Shown here: positions 1 through 6,199 of the stretch, piece by piece | Layout of the letters: every line of letters starts with the position of its first letter | How positions within the stretch are numbered: position 1 is the first letter of the stretch | Assembly: GCA_014360105.1 (NCBI GenBank) | Contig: JACIYD010000060.1 | Coordinates: 1 to 7,808, forward strand | Length of the DNA: 7,808 nucleotides | Source: Clostridia bacterium | GTDB taxonomy: Bacteria > Bacillota > DSM-521 > Neomoorellales > SLTJ01 | Direction: 5' to 3' | Made by a program: the position numbers and the translations under genes | Notes under the pieces: model-generated | Seen by the model: the letters and a program-made list of their open reading frames with translations, nothing else | Database searches by the model: none | Told to the model about the DNA's origin: nothing

Positions 1-97
1 ATCTGGAGCTTCTCTCGGGGCGTGATGAGAGGGGCAGCCTTGCTGTCCAAGCAGAGTGGGACCGCGGCCTTTCGTCTCTGTGGACGAAAGGCCTTTT
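1..97 (+). promoter_or_regulatory. T-box riboswitch leader, 3' part (probably tRNA-Cys specific)
   Basis: This is the downstream half of a T-box leader; Stem I and the specifier codon lie before the window. The diagnostic T-box sequence AGAGTGGGACCGCG sits at 53-66. It folds as an antiterminator: 53-56 pairs with 76-79, 64-66 pairs with 73-75, and the 7-nt bulge UGGGACC (57-63) would bind the tRNA acceptor end. A hairpin at 32-48 (7 bp, one G-U, loop CTT) fits Stem III. The alternative fold is the terminator at 66-93. Genes downstream make cysteine and charge tRNA-Cys, so uncharged tRNA-Cys is the expected ligand. The variable UGGN base is G, which pairs with a C or, by wobble, a U discriminator; tRNA-Cys normally carries U73. 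The ligand is inferred because the specifier is not visible. Confidence 0.9.
66..97 (+). terminator. T-box intrinsic terminator
   Basis: A perfect 11-bp stem joins 66-76 to 83-93 with a 6-nt loop (77-82), followed directly by a TTTT run at 94-97 and CTT. Its 5' arm shares bases 66 and 73-76 with the antiterminator, so the two folds exclude each other, as expected of a T-box. Termination here would prevent transcription of the cysE-cysS-thyX-rlmB operon when tRNA is charged. Confidence 0.93.
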
Positions 98-119
98 CTT
101 CAAAGAGGGAGGGGAGAAA

Positions 120-845
120 GTGGCAGGATTCCTCAGCCGCCTGAAAGAGGACATTCAAGCCGTTTTTGAACGCGATCCGGCTGCCCGCAGCACCTGGGAG
201 GTCGTTCTCTGCTACCCCGGTTTTCATGCGCTTCTGCTCCACCGCCTGGCCCACTGGCTTTACCGCCGGGGTCTGGTGCTTCTGCCGCGGCTGATCTCGC
301 AAGTGAACCGCTTTCTTACCGGCATCGAAATCCATCCCGGGGCGCGCATCGGGCGGGGGCTGTTTATCGACCACGGTATGGGCGTGGTAATCGGCGAAAC
401 GACCGAAATCGGTGACAACGTGACCATTTACCAGGGAGTAACCCTGGGAGGCACGGGGAAAGAAAAGGGCAAACGCCACCCGACCATCGGCAACAATGTG
501 GTTATCAGCACCGGCGCCAAGGTGCTCGGTAATATCACCATCGGCGATAATGTCAAGATCGGAGCCGGTTCGGTTGTGCTGCGCGATGTACCCCCGAACT
601 GCACCGTGGTAGGTGTTCCCGGCAAAATTGTGGTGCGCGACGGGCGGCATGTAGCCGACGCCTCGCCTTCTCCCATCGACCTGCGGCACGACCAGTTGCC
701 GGACCCGGTCGGCGAGATGCTGGTCAGCCTGCAGTGGCAGATCGAGCGCCTGGAACGGCGGCTGGCCGAAATGGAGGTGCAACTGCGTGAGCATCTACCT
801 CTACAATACGCTGACGCGGAAGAAAGAAAAGTTCAGCCCGGCTAG
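120..845 (+). CDS. cysE: Serine O-acetyltransferase
   Basis: This cytoplasmic enzyme transfers acetyl from acetyl-CoA to L-serine, giving O-acetylserine, the first committed step of cysteine synthesis. The 241-residue protein has a helical N-terminal part (about 1-65) and then a left-handed beta-helix of hexapeptide repeats (about 66-172). Visible family landmarks are IEIHPGA (69-75), FIDHG with D84-H85 in the catalytic region, [16 protein letters not shown] (108-113), RHP (119-121) and GVPGKIV near the end of the helix. It is the short Bacillus-type form without the longer N-terminus of E. coli CysE. Residues about 198-226 form a charged amphipathic helix that may be a coiled coil. The GTG start is chosen because a purine-rich ribosome site (GGGAGGGGAG) lies a few bases upstream and the protein begins normally. 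It is first in the T-box operon, and its last 59 bases overlap cysS. Confidence 0.95.
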   Translation: MAGFLSRLKEDIQAVFERDPAARSTWEVVLCYPGFHALLLHRLAHWLYRRGLVLLPRLISQVNRFLTGIEIHPGARIGRGLFIDHGMGVVIGETTEIGDNVTIYQGVTLGGTGKEKGKRHPTIGNNVVISTGAKVLGNITIGDNVKIGAGSVVLRDVPPNCTVVGVPGKIVVRDGRHVADASPSPIDLRHDQLPDPVGEMLVSLQWQIERLERRLAEMEVQLREHLPLQYADAEERKVQPG

Positions 846-2241
846 GCCGCCGCTGGTCCGGATGTATGTTTGCGGCCCGACCACCTATAACCTCATCCAT
901 TTAGGCAATGCGAGGCCGATTGTTTTCTTCGACGCCTTGCGGCGCTACCTGGAGTACCGGGGTTATCCGGTGCTCCTGGTGCAGAATTTTACTGATATCG
1001 ACGACAAGATCATCCTGCGGGCACAAGAAGAAGGGGAGGAGCCCGGCAGCCTGGCCCGTCGTTACATTGATGCGTACTTCGAGGATGCCCACGCCCTTGG
1101 AGTGCGTCCCGCCACGGTTCACCCGCGCGTGAGCCAGCACCTGGAAGCGATTGTAGCTATGCTGGAGGCTTTGCTGGAAAAAGGTTTTGCCTACCAGGTG
1201 GGCGGCAACGTCTATTTCTCCGTGCGTCGTTTCTCCGGCTACGGCAAGCTTTCCGGGCGGTCCTGGGAGGCGATGCAGGCAGGAGCACGGCTAGAGATCG
1301 ATCCGCGTAAAGCGGACCCGCTTGATTTCGCCCTCTGGAAAGAGGCCGGCCCGGAAGAACCTGGCTGGGATAGTCCCTGGGGCAGGGGGCGGCCGGGATG
1401 GCACAGTGAGTGCGCGGCGATGGCCCTGCACTATCTCGGGCCGGAGTTCGACATCCACGGCGGCGGGGCCGATCTGATTTTTCCCCACCACGAAAATGAG
1501 ATCGCCCAGGCGGAAAGCTATACCGGCCGGCCCTTTGCCCGTTTCTGGCTACACAATGGCTTCATCACCGTGCTGGAAGAGAAGATGTCCAAGTCGCAGG
1601 GAAATTTCTTCCTGGTGCGGGAGCTTTTGCAGCGTTTTTCCGGTACCGTCCTGCGTTTTTATTTGCTCAGTACCCACTATCGTAGTCCGCTGGACTTTGC
1701 GCCGGAAAAGGTGGAAGAAGCAGGGCGGGCGTGGCAGCGCCTTACGGCCTTGCAAGAAGCCCTGGCAAGCGCCCAAGCGGTTCCACCCGCCGACGGGGTG
1801 GCCGATCCCCTGGCACAGGCTGCCCTGGCCTACCGGGGAAAGTTTATGGCGGCCATGGACGACGACGCCAATACGGCGTTGGCCATCGCCGGCCTTTTCG
1901 AGTTCGTTCGCTTGGCCAACAGCCTTTTGGCACAAGCCGGACAGGTGACCACCACCGGCCTGGCGCTGGCGGCAAGGACGCTCCGTGAGACCGCTGGGGA
2001 GGTCCTGGGCATCCTGCCGCCCCAAGGCGGACAGGCCAGCGCGGCGGTACCCAACGCCTCCCTGGCCGTGCTTATCGAACTTGTTCTCGAATGGCGGCGT
2101 CAGGCACGGGCCCAGCGGGACTGGGCCACGGCGGACCGTCTGCGCGCGCGCCTGGAAGAGTTGGGGGTGGTGGTGGAAGATACCCCCGCCGGCACCCGCT
2201 GGCGCTACCGGACGGCTTCTGCCGGCGGCGATTCGGCCTGA
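787..2241 (+). CDS. cysS: Cysteinyl-tRNA synthetase
   Basis: This is a class I aminoacyl-tRNA synthetase that attaches cysteine to tRNA-Cys in the cytoplasm. The 484-residue length is slightly above the usual 460-470. The class I HIGH-type signature is HLGN at 38-41 and KMSKS is at 266-270. The four zinc ligands used to recognise cysteine are all present in family positions: C29 (in VCGPT), C209 (in GWHSEC), and H234 and E238 (in FPHHENE). The helical anticodon-binding part and C-terminal domain follow. The start is GTG within the end of cysE; GGAGG at 773-777 is 9 bases before it, and the protein begins with the normal N-terminus ([12 protein letters not shown]). The overlap suggests translational coupling, and control is shared through the upstream T-box. 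Confidence 0.97.
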   Translation: MSIYLYNTLTRKKEKFSPARPPLVRMYVCGPTTYNLIHLGNARPIVFFDALRRYLEYRGYPVLLVQNFTDIDDKIILRAQEEGEEPGSLARRYIDAYFEDAHALGVRPATVHPRVSQHLEAIVAMLEALLEKGFAYQVGGNVYFSVRRFSGYGKLSGRSWEAMQAGARLEIDPRKADPLDFALWKEAGPEEPGWDSPWGRGRPGWHSECAAMALHYLGPEFDIHGGGADLIFPHHENEIAQAESYTGRPFARFWLHNGFITVLEEKMSKSQGNFFLVRELLQRFSGTVLRFYLLSTHYRSPLDFAPEKVEEAGRAWQRLTALQEALASAQAVPPADGVADPLAQAALAYRGKFMAAMDDDANTALAIAGLFEFVRLANSLLAQAGQVTTTGLALAARTLRETAGEVLGILPPQGGQASAAVPNASLAVLIELVLEWRRQARAQRDWATADRLRARLEELGVVVEDTPAGTRWRYRTASAGGDSA

Positions 2242-2262
2242 TCCTGCCAGGGGAGGAGGGGA

Positions 2263-2970
2263 GTGGACCCGGGAGCGAAGGAGAAAGATGCTTTTCCTTG
2301 TACCCGGGTCACGGGGAAGATGGAGGTTCGCCTGCTTACCTGCACACCGGATTTTCTGCGTGTCATTTGGTGTGCCGCCCGCACCTGCTACAGCCACGCC
2401 TCACCCTTAGAGCTATGGGAAAAAGAAGTGCCCCGAGAGGAGATGCTCCGGTTGGCCAACCGCGTTATCCGCTCCGGTCACCTGAGCGTCGTGGAGCATT
2501 GCAGCATGACCTTTGCCGTGGCGGGTGTTTCCCGTGCGCTGCTCGCGCAATACTCGCGGCACCGTATCGGTATCAGCCTTTCGGTACAGTCGCAACGCCA
2601 TGTGCGCGCGCAAGGGGAGGGAGAGAACGCGCCCTTTCCTCATGTCATCCCACCGGAGATCGCCGCAAAACCGGAGGCAAAGGCAGTCTTTATGCGCCAG
2701 TTGGCGGCGGCGCAGCGGGCCTATGAGGATTTGCTTGCGGCGGGCATTAAGAAGGAAGACGCGCGTTTTGTCTTGCCGGGTGGTGCGGCCACGAATTTTG
2801 TTACCTCGCTGAACTTGCGCTCGCTGCTGGACGTTTACCAGAAGCGGGTTCTCGCCCCTGGCGCCCAGTGGGAGATACGGGCAATGCTTGAGACTTTTGC
2901 CGCCCTGATCGTCGCCCGCGAGCCCTGGCTTGCGCCTTATTTTCCCACCGTGGGCGAGGAAAGCCACTGA
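2263..2970 (+). CDS. thyX: Flavin-dependent thymidylate synthase ThyX
   Basis: ThyX makes dTMP from dUMP using methylenetetrahydrofolate as carbon donor and FAD/NADPH as reductant, independently of ThyA. The ThyX signature is recognisable but diverged: RHR at 99-101 is followed by IGISLSVQSQRH (102-113) rather than the classical xxSxNxxSxRY. The C-terminal block LPGGAATNFVTSLNLRSLL (171-189) and AQWEIR (201-206) matches the family end that binds nucleotide and flavin. Length is 235 residues from GTG 2263, which has a strong GGAGG site 6 bases upstream. ATG 2320 (residue 20) gives a more typical family N-terminus, MEVRLLTCTPD, so the first 19 residues are uncertain. It lies 21 bases after cysS and 27 before rlmB, in the same operon. 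It occupies the position where mini-RNase III lies in Bacillus subtilis. Confidence 0.9.
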   Translation: MDPGAKEKDAFPCTRVTGKMEVRLLTCTPDFLRVIWCAARTCYSHASPLELWEKEVPREEMLRLANRVIRSGHLSVVEHCSMTFAVAGVSRALLAQYSRHRIGISLSVQSQRHVRAQGEGENAPFPHVIPPEIAAKPEAKAVFMRQLAAAQRAYEDLLAAGIKKEDARFVLPGGAATNFVTSLNLRSLLDVYQKRVLAPGAQWEIRAMLETFAALIVAREPWLAPYFPTVGEESH

Positions 2971-2997
2971 ACTTCCTTGCCAGAAGGGATGGTTTCG

Positions 2998-3747
2998 GTG
3001 GAGGAAATATTGCTCGGCCCCCACGCTGTGCTTGAGGCGTTGCGGGCCGGCCGGCCCCTGAACAAAATATGGCTGGCACCGGGCGGTCGGCGCCCGGAAT
3101 ATGGGGAAATCGTGCGCCTCGCCCGGGAAAACGGCGTACCGGTGCAACTGGTGGTGCCCGCTTATCTCCAACGACTGGCGGGGAGTAAGCGCGCTCAGGG
3201 CGTGGCCGCGCAGGCGGCGCCGTTGGCCTATGCCACCCTTGAGGCCATCCTGCAACGGGCGACGGAGCGGCAAGAGCCTCCCCTGGTGCTCGCCCTAGAC
3301 CAGATCGAAGACCCGCAGAATCTGGGTGCCGTATTGCGCAGTGCGGAGGCTACTGGTGTGCACGGTGTGGTCATCCCGGCACGGCGGGCCGCTCCGGCCA
3401 CGGCGGCCGTAGCCCGTGCAAGTGCCGGCGCCCTGGCGCACGTGCCTCTTGCCCGGGTGGGCAATCTGGCGCGTACCCTTGAGGAATTGGGGGAGGCGGG
3501 CTTGACGGTGGTCGGCCTCGCGGGCGAGGCCGAGACCAGTCTTTTTTCCCTTTCCCTGGTTGGGCCTCTGGTGCTGGTGGTAGGGAGTGAGGGACGGGGA
3601 TTGAGGCGACTCGTACGAGAAAAGTGCCATTACCTGGCCTGCCTGCCGCGGCGTGGCCGGGTCAATTCCTTGAACGCCGCGGCCGCCGCCGCGGTGGCGC
3701 TTTACGAAGTCTTGCGCCAACGATACGCAAGCGAGAATTCGCCTTGA
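2998..3747 (+). CDS. rlmB: 23S rRNA (guanosine-2'-O)-methyltransferase, TrmH/SpoU family
   Basis: This SAM-dependent SPOUT enzyme is predicted to 2'-O-methylate a guanosine in 23S rRNA (G2251 in E. coli numbering). From GTG 2998 it has 249 residues. An N-terminal substrate-binding domain (about 1-78, starting MEEILLGPHAVLEAL) is followed by the knotted methyltransferase domain. Motif 1 is DPQNLGAVLRSAEATG (105-120), motif 2 is VLVVGSEGRGL (192-202), and motif 3 is RVNSLNAAAAAAVALYE (221-237). GTG 2998 is preferred because AGAAGG at 2982-2987 is about 10 bases upstream and the N-terminus then matches RlmB proteins. ATG 2989 and TTG 2977 are in-frame alternatives with poorer ribosome-site spacing. 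A related TrmH-family target cannot be excluded. It ends the T-box operon; its stop codon overlaps the sigH promoter -35 element. Confidence 0.92.
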   Translation: MEEILLGPHAVLEALRAGRPLNKIWLAPGGRRPEYGEIVRLARENGVPVQLVVPAYLQRLAGSKRAQGVAAQAAPLAYATLEAILQRATERQEPPLVLALDQIEDPQNLGAVLRSAEATGVHGVVIPARRAAPATAAVARASAGALAHVPLARVGNLARTLEELGEAGLTVVGLAGEAETSLFSLSLVGPLVLVVGSEGRGLRRLVREKCHYLACLPRRGRVNSLNAAAAAAVALYEVLRQRYASENSP

Positions 3748-3772
3748 TTTTACCGGGGGCATTGGCTATAAT
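3744..3772 (+). promoter_or_regulatory. Sigma-A-type promoter for sigH
   Basis: TTGATT (3744-3749, four of six matches to TTGACA) is followed by exactly 17 bases and then a perfect TATAAT (3767-3772). The -35 element overlaps the rlmB stop codon. The expected start is near 3779, giving a leader of about 110 nt before the sigH ATG. This would let sigH be transcribed independently of the T-box operon. Confidence 0.8.
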
Positions 3773-3796
3773 AGGTGTGCGGTCAGGACAAGCAGC

Positions 3797-3885
3797 CGCC
3801 TCCATTTTTCCTGAGTTGGCTTATTCAAAGGGCCATTGAGCATAAATTAGTGATGGAAAGACGGCAAATCCCGGTAGTGGAGGCG
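3797..3885 (+). promoter_or_regulatory. sigH 5' leader able to sequester its ribosome-binding site
   Basis: CGCCTCCA at 3797-3804 is the exact complement of TGGAGGCG at 3878-3885. The latter contains the sigH Shine-Dalgarno sequence GGAGG (3879-3883), 7 bases before ATG 3891. Pairing would close a 73-nt domain and hide the ribosome site. Inside, 3814-3835 and 3860-3875 contain only short possible helices. I do not recognise a known riboswitch class. A regulatory role is inferred from this one 8-bp complementarity. Confidence 0.45.
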
Positions 3886-3890
3886 AGGAC

Positions 3891-4535
3891 ATGAGCGCCA
3901 CCGTCCAGAGGGAAGCCTACGAGCCCTTCGAGATGATGGAAGATGAGGAAGTCGTTGAGCTTGCCCAGGCCGGGTGCGATCAAGCGCAGGAATATCTGAT
4001 CAACAAGTACAAGAATTTCGTTCGGGCCAAGGCGCGGTCCTACTTCCTTATCGGAGCCGACCGGGAAGACATTATCCAAGAAGGAATGATCGGGCTTTAT
4101 AAGGCCATCCGCGATTTTCGGGGCGACAAGCTTTCTTCCTTCCGGGCCTTCGCCGAACTCTGTATCACGCGCCAGATTATTACGGCCATTAAGACGGCGA
4201 CCAGGCAAAAGCATATTCCCCTCAATTCTTATGTTTCCCTGAACAAGCCCATCTACGACGAAGACTCGGACCGTACGCTTCTGGACGTGATTTCGGGTAC
4301 AAGGATCAGCGATCCGGAGGAACTGATCATTAGTCGCGAGGAGTTTGACGATATCGAAGAGAAGATGGGCGAAATCCTCAGTTCCCTGGAATGGCAGGTG
4401 TTGATGTCCTACCTTGAGGGGAAGTCCTACCAGGAAATTGCCCTCGACCTGAAGAGGCACGTCAAGTCCATCGATAATGCCCTGCAGCGGGTGAAAAGGA
4501 AACTGGAGCGGTATCTGGAGAAAAGGGACGGCTGA
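3891..4535 (+). CDS. sigH: RNA polymerase sporulation sigma factor SigH (Spo0H)
   Basis: This sigma-70-family factor directs RNA polymerase to early sporulation and stationary-phase promoters in spore-forming Firmicutes. The 214-residue length is typical. Region 2 covers about 35-115: the core-binding helix is REDIIQEGMIGLYKAIRDF (58-76), and the -10 recognition and melting segment is FAELCITRQIITAIKTATRQ (87-106), followed by KHIPLNSYVSLNKP. A linker (about 120-150) leads to region 4, whose helix-turn-helix is EGKSYQEIALDLKRHVKSID (176-195) with a basic helix NALQRVKRKLE. ATG 3891 is preceded by GGAGG with 7-base spacing. Its promoter is at 3744-3772, and the leader may mask the ribosome site. 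Gene order after cysE-cysS-rlmB supports SigH rather than another alternative sigma factor. Confidence 0.95.
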   Translation: MSATVQREAYEPFEMMEDEEVVELAQAGCDQAQEYLINKYKNFVRAKARSYFLIGADREDIIQEGMIGLYKAIRDFRGDKLSSFRAFAELCITRQIITAIKTATRQKHIPLNSYVSLNKPIYDEDSDRTLLDVISGTRISDPEELIISREEFDDIEEKMGEILSSLEWQVLMSYLEGKSYQEIALDLKRHVKSIDNALQRVKRKLERYLEKRDG

Positions 4536-4848
4536 GCAAGCAAGGACGGGCAAAAGCCCGGGGAAGCACCCCAATGGGGCTTCGCCCCACAACGAAGGCG
4601 GGAAATCGCAAGGGGCGGACCTGGGATTTGCTCCAGGCGACTTGGCAGGATGGTGGGTAACCAGCGTTAGCGCGGCCCGAGGGTGCAAGCCGACCGGAGG
4701 CCATGGACGGCCAATGGCGCCGTGGCGCCAGGGATGGAGCGCACGAGCCGCGGGCCCGGTGGAGCACGAGGCTTGCGGCGACGTCAGTCCACCGGCTTGC
4801 AGTCGCGCAAGCCTACCCAGGCAACCCAGAAACTGGTATTTTGGGGGA
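4536..4848 (+). ncRNA. Uncharacterised structured intergenic RNA candidate
   Basis: No convincing protein is encoded here, but the strand is full of potential helices. In order they are: CGGGC/GCCCG with an AAAA loop (4547-4560); TGGGGC/GCCCCA with a TTC loop (4575-4589); CCTGG/CCAGG (4620-4637); TGGT/ACCA (4651-4663); GGCC/GGCC (4699-4712); and TGGCGC/GCGCCA (4715-4730). A complex at 4756-4813 contains an 8-bp helix (4756-4763 with 4788-4795) interleaved with a 12-bp helix with one bulge (4770-4782 with 4802-4813), which is an H-type pseudoknot layout. GGCTTGC occurs at 4770 and 4794, and its complement GCAAGCC at 4685 and 4807, so alternative pairings are possible. I cannot assign an RNA family. 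It could be a leader of the downstream operon, a 3' product of sigH, or a decayed repeated element. Strand is assumed from the flanking genes. Confidence 0.45.
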
Positions 4849-4892
4849 GGGGAAGCTAGTGAGGCGGTTGCACCGGCCAAGCTAGCTTTTCC
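4849..4892 (+). terminator. Terminator-like or attenuator hairpin before the downstream operon
   Basis: An 11-bp stem (two G-U pairs) joins 4849-4859 to 4882-4892. An inner stem sits at 4863-4878 (GGCGGT with ACC-bulge-GGCC, loop TGC). The 3' arm contains TTTT and continues CCTT, a modest U-tract. It ends 21 bases before ATG 4914. It could terminate the sigH transcript or act as the off-state hairpin of the structured leader. The interrupted U-run makes efficiency uncertain. Confidence 0.5.
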
Positions 4893-4913
4893 TTATACCA
4901 TTGGGGGGTACAT

Positions 4914-5825
4914 ATGCGGTACGTAGTCAGCGTAAGCCTGGGCTCATCGAAGAGGGACCACGAAGTAACGGCGGCGTTTCTGGGTGAAGATTTCTGCATC
5001 AAGCGCCAGGGAACGGACGGCGATCTGGCCAGGGCGGAGGAGCTGATCCGTGAACTCGACGGCAAAGTGGATGCCATCGGCCTAGGTGGCATTGATGTTT
5101 ACTTGTACGCAGGCGGCGAGCGTTACGCGCTCAGGGACGGCTTGCGCCTTTTGGCCTGTGCCAAGCTTACCCCGGTCGTCGACGGCAGCGGCCTGAAGAA
5201 TACCCTTGAGCGTCAGGCGGTCCGGTACCTGGAAGAAGAAGAAAAGCTGATCGGTCCGGGTACGAAAGTGCTGCTGGTTAGTGCCGTCGACCGGTTTGGC
5301 ATGGCCGAGGCCCTGGCCGCTGCGGGCTGCGACCTGGTGTGCGGGGACTTGATGTTTGCCGCCGGCATACCCTATCCCATTCGCGGTCTGGAGGAACTGA
5401 CCCGGATGGCCAAGAAGTTACTACCCGAAATGACGAAGATGCCCTTTCATATGCTCTATCCCACCGGCAAGAAGCAGGAGGAAAAGGCGGTTACTGCGGC
5501 AAAGTTTGCCCAGTTTTTTGACGAGGCGGCGGTCATTGCCGGTGATTTCCACTTCATCAGGCGTTATTCACCCCCAAGACTCGACGGCAAAATCATTTTG
5601 ACCAACACCGTCACCGCAGCCGACGTTGAGGAACTCCGTGCCCAGGGAGTAAAATGGTTGGTAACGACCACGCCCGAGCTGGGCGGCCGTTCCTTTGGCA
5701 CCAACGTGCTGGAAGCGGTTATGGTCACGCTTTTGGGCAAACGTTGGGACGAGATAACCGCGCAAGACTATACCGCCCTTCTCGCCCGGCTGCAACTTAA
5801 GCCGCGGATTGAGCGGTTAAACTAG
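4914..5825 (+). CDS. Conserved protein of the 'quinate 5-dehydrogenase'-annotated type; function uncertain
   Basis: From memory this 303-residue protein resembles proteins of Clostridia labelled quinate 5-dehydrogenase; I know no experiment behind that label. It appears soluble, with no signal peptide or membrane segment. KVLLVSAVDRFGMAEALAAA (118-137) followed by GCDLVCGD looks like a beta-alpha-beta nucleotide-binding unit, but it lacks the classical GxGxxG glycines, so NAD(P) use is not established. Other likely conserved stretches are AIGLGGIDVYL (54-64), VVDGSGLKNTLE (88-99), YPTGKKQEEK (182-191), LTNTVT (229-234) and TTPELGGRSFGTNVLEA (252-268). The ATG is preceded by GGGGGG at 4903-4908 with 5-base spacing. 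It lies 20 bases before an SCP-2-like gene, probably in one operon. The upstream 378-base gap holds structured sequence that may control it. Confidence 0.8.
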   Translation: MRYVVSVSLGSSKRDHEVTAAFLGEDFCIKRQGTDGDLARAEELIRELDGKVDAIGLGGIDVYLYAGGERYALRDGLRLLACAKLTPVVDGSGLKNTLERQAVRYLEEEEKLIGPGTKVLLVSAVDRFGMAEALAAAGCDLVCGDLMFAAGIPYPIRGLEELTRMAKKLLPEMTKMPFHMLYPTGKKQEEKAVTAAKFAQFFDEAAVIAGDFHFIRRYSPPRLDGKIILTNTVTAADVEELRAQGVKWLVTTTPELGGRSFGTNVLEAVMVTLLGKRWDEITAQDYTALLARLQLKPRIERLN

Positions 5826-5845
5826 GTGGGCAAGGGGGGAAAGCG

Positions 5846-6199
5846 GTGGCCACCCGGGATGAACTGCTTGCCTGCCTAGCACAGTTTCGCGATCGCTGCA
5901 ACGCTGACGCCCAGTTACGCCCCATGCTGGCCGACTGGGAGCGCACCATCCTTATTCGCGCAAGCGATCTTCCCGCAGAACACTTGCTCATAGTGCGGGG
6001 CGGACAGGTCTATCTTGAACCGGCTGCAGCCGACGGGGCAGATCTCACGGTAATAGCAGAAAGTGGGCTTCTTGCCGATCTCTTCGCCGGCCGGATTACC
6101 CCTACCGAACCGTACCTGAATGGAAGCCTGCGCGTCCTGGGCACGGAGGAGGACATTATGCGCCTCGACTTTATTTCGTTGATGATTTGGGGTGAATGA
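5846..6199 (+). CDS. Small SCP-2 sterol-carrier-fold protein
   Basis: This 117-residue soluble protein resembles stand-alone bacterial SCP-2 domains, which bind hydrophobic ligands such as lipids or acyl-CoA in a small alpha/beta pocket. The N-terminal helix (about 3-30) is followed by strands in HLLIVRGGQVYLEP (about 38-51) and ADLTVIAESGLLADLFAGRI (about 57-76). The typical SCP-2 ending follows: YLNGSLRVLGTEEDIMRLDFI (about 82-102), equivalent to the family's G-x-hydrophobic-x-G segment. The GTG start is 5 bases after a GGGGGGA ribosome site; no in-frame ATG exists nearby. It follows the dehydrogenase-like gene by 20 bases and overlaps the permease by 8, so the three are probably cotranscribed. 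Its ligand is unknown; a role with the permease substrate is a guess from context. Confidence 0.75.
   Translation: MATRDELLACLAQFRDRCNADAQLRPMLADWERTILIRASDLPAEHLLIVRGGQVYLEPAAADGADLTVIAESGLLADLFAGRITPTEPYLNGSLRVLGTEEDIMRLDFISLMIWGE

Noticed and set aside
1549..2397. Long open frame on the minus strand opposite cysS
   Set aside because: Low-complexity, Arg/Gly/Pro-rich translation with no recognisable domain, lying entirely over the strongly supported cysS and thyX starts; such frames are common opposite GC-rich genes.
2413..3273. Long minus-strand open frame opposite thyX and rlmB
   Set aside because: No family similarity and full overlap with two well-supported genes; a by-product of GC-rich codon use.
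3805..3877. c-di-GMP (GEMM) riboswitch in the sigH leader, suggested by GACGGCAAA and GGTAG-like words
   Set aside because: The words are not in the required spacing or helices, and the GEMM core GACGCAAAGCC is not matched.
3825..4880. 351-codon minus-strand frame opposite sigH and the 4536-4880 gap
   Set aside because: It runs antisense through all of sigH and has no recognisable domain; its N-terminal part only reflects the GC-rich structured region.
4536..4913. Possible RNase P RNA, tmRNA, cobalamin riboswitch or group II intron fragment
   Set aside because: I looked for the RNase P GAGGAAAGTCC core, tmRNA end sequences, the B12 box and the intron domain V hairpin and found none of them.
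4642..4926. Plus-strand 94-codon frame in the gap after sigH
   Set aside because: Composition is Arg/Gly/Ala/Pro-rich with no domain, its end overlaps the next gene start, and the inverted repeats explain the sequence better than coding constraint does.
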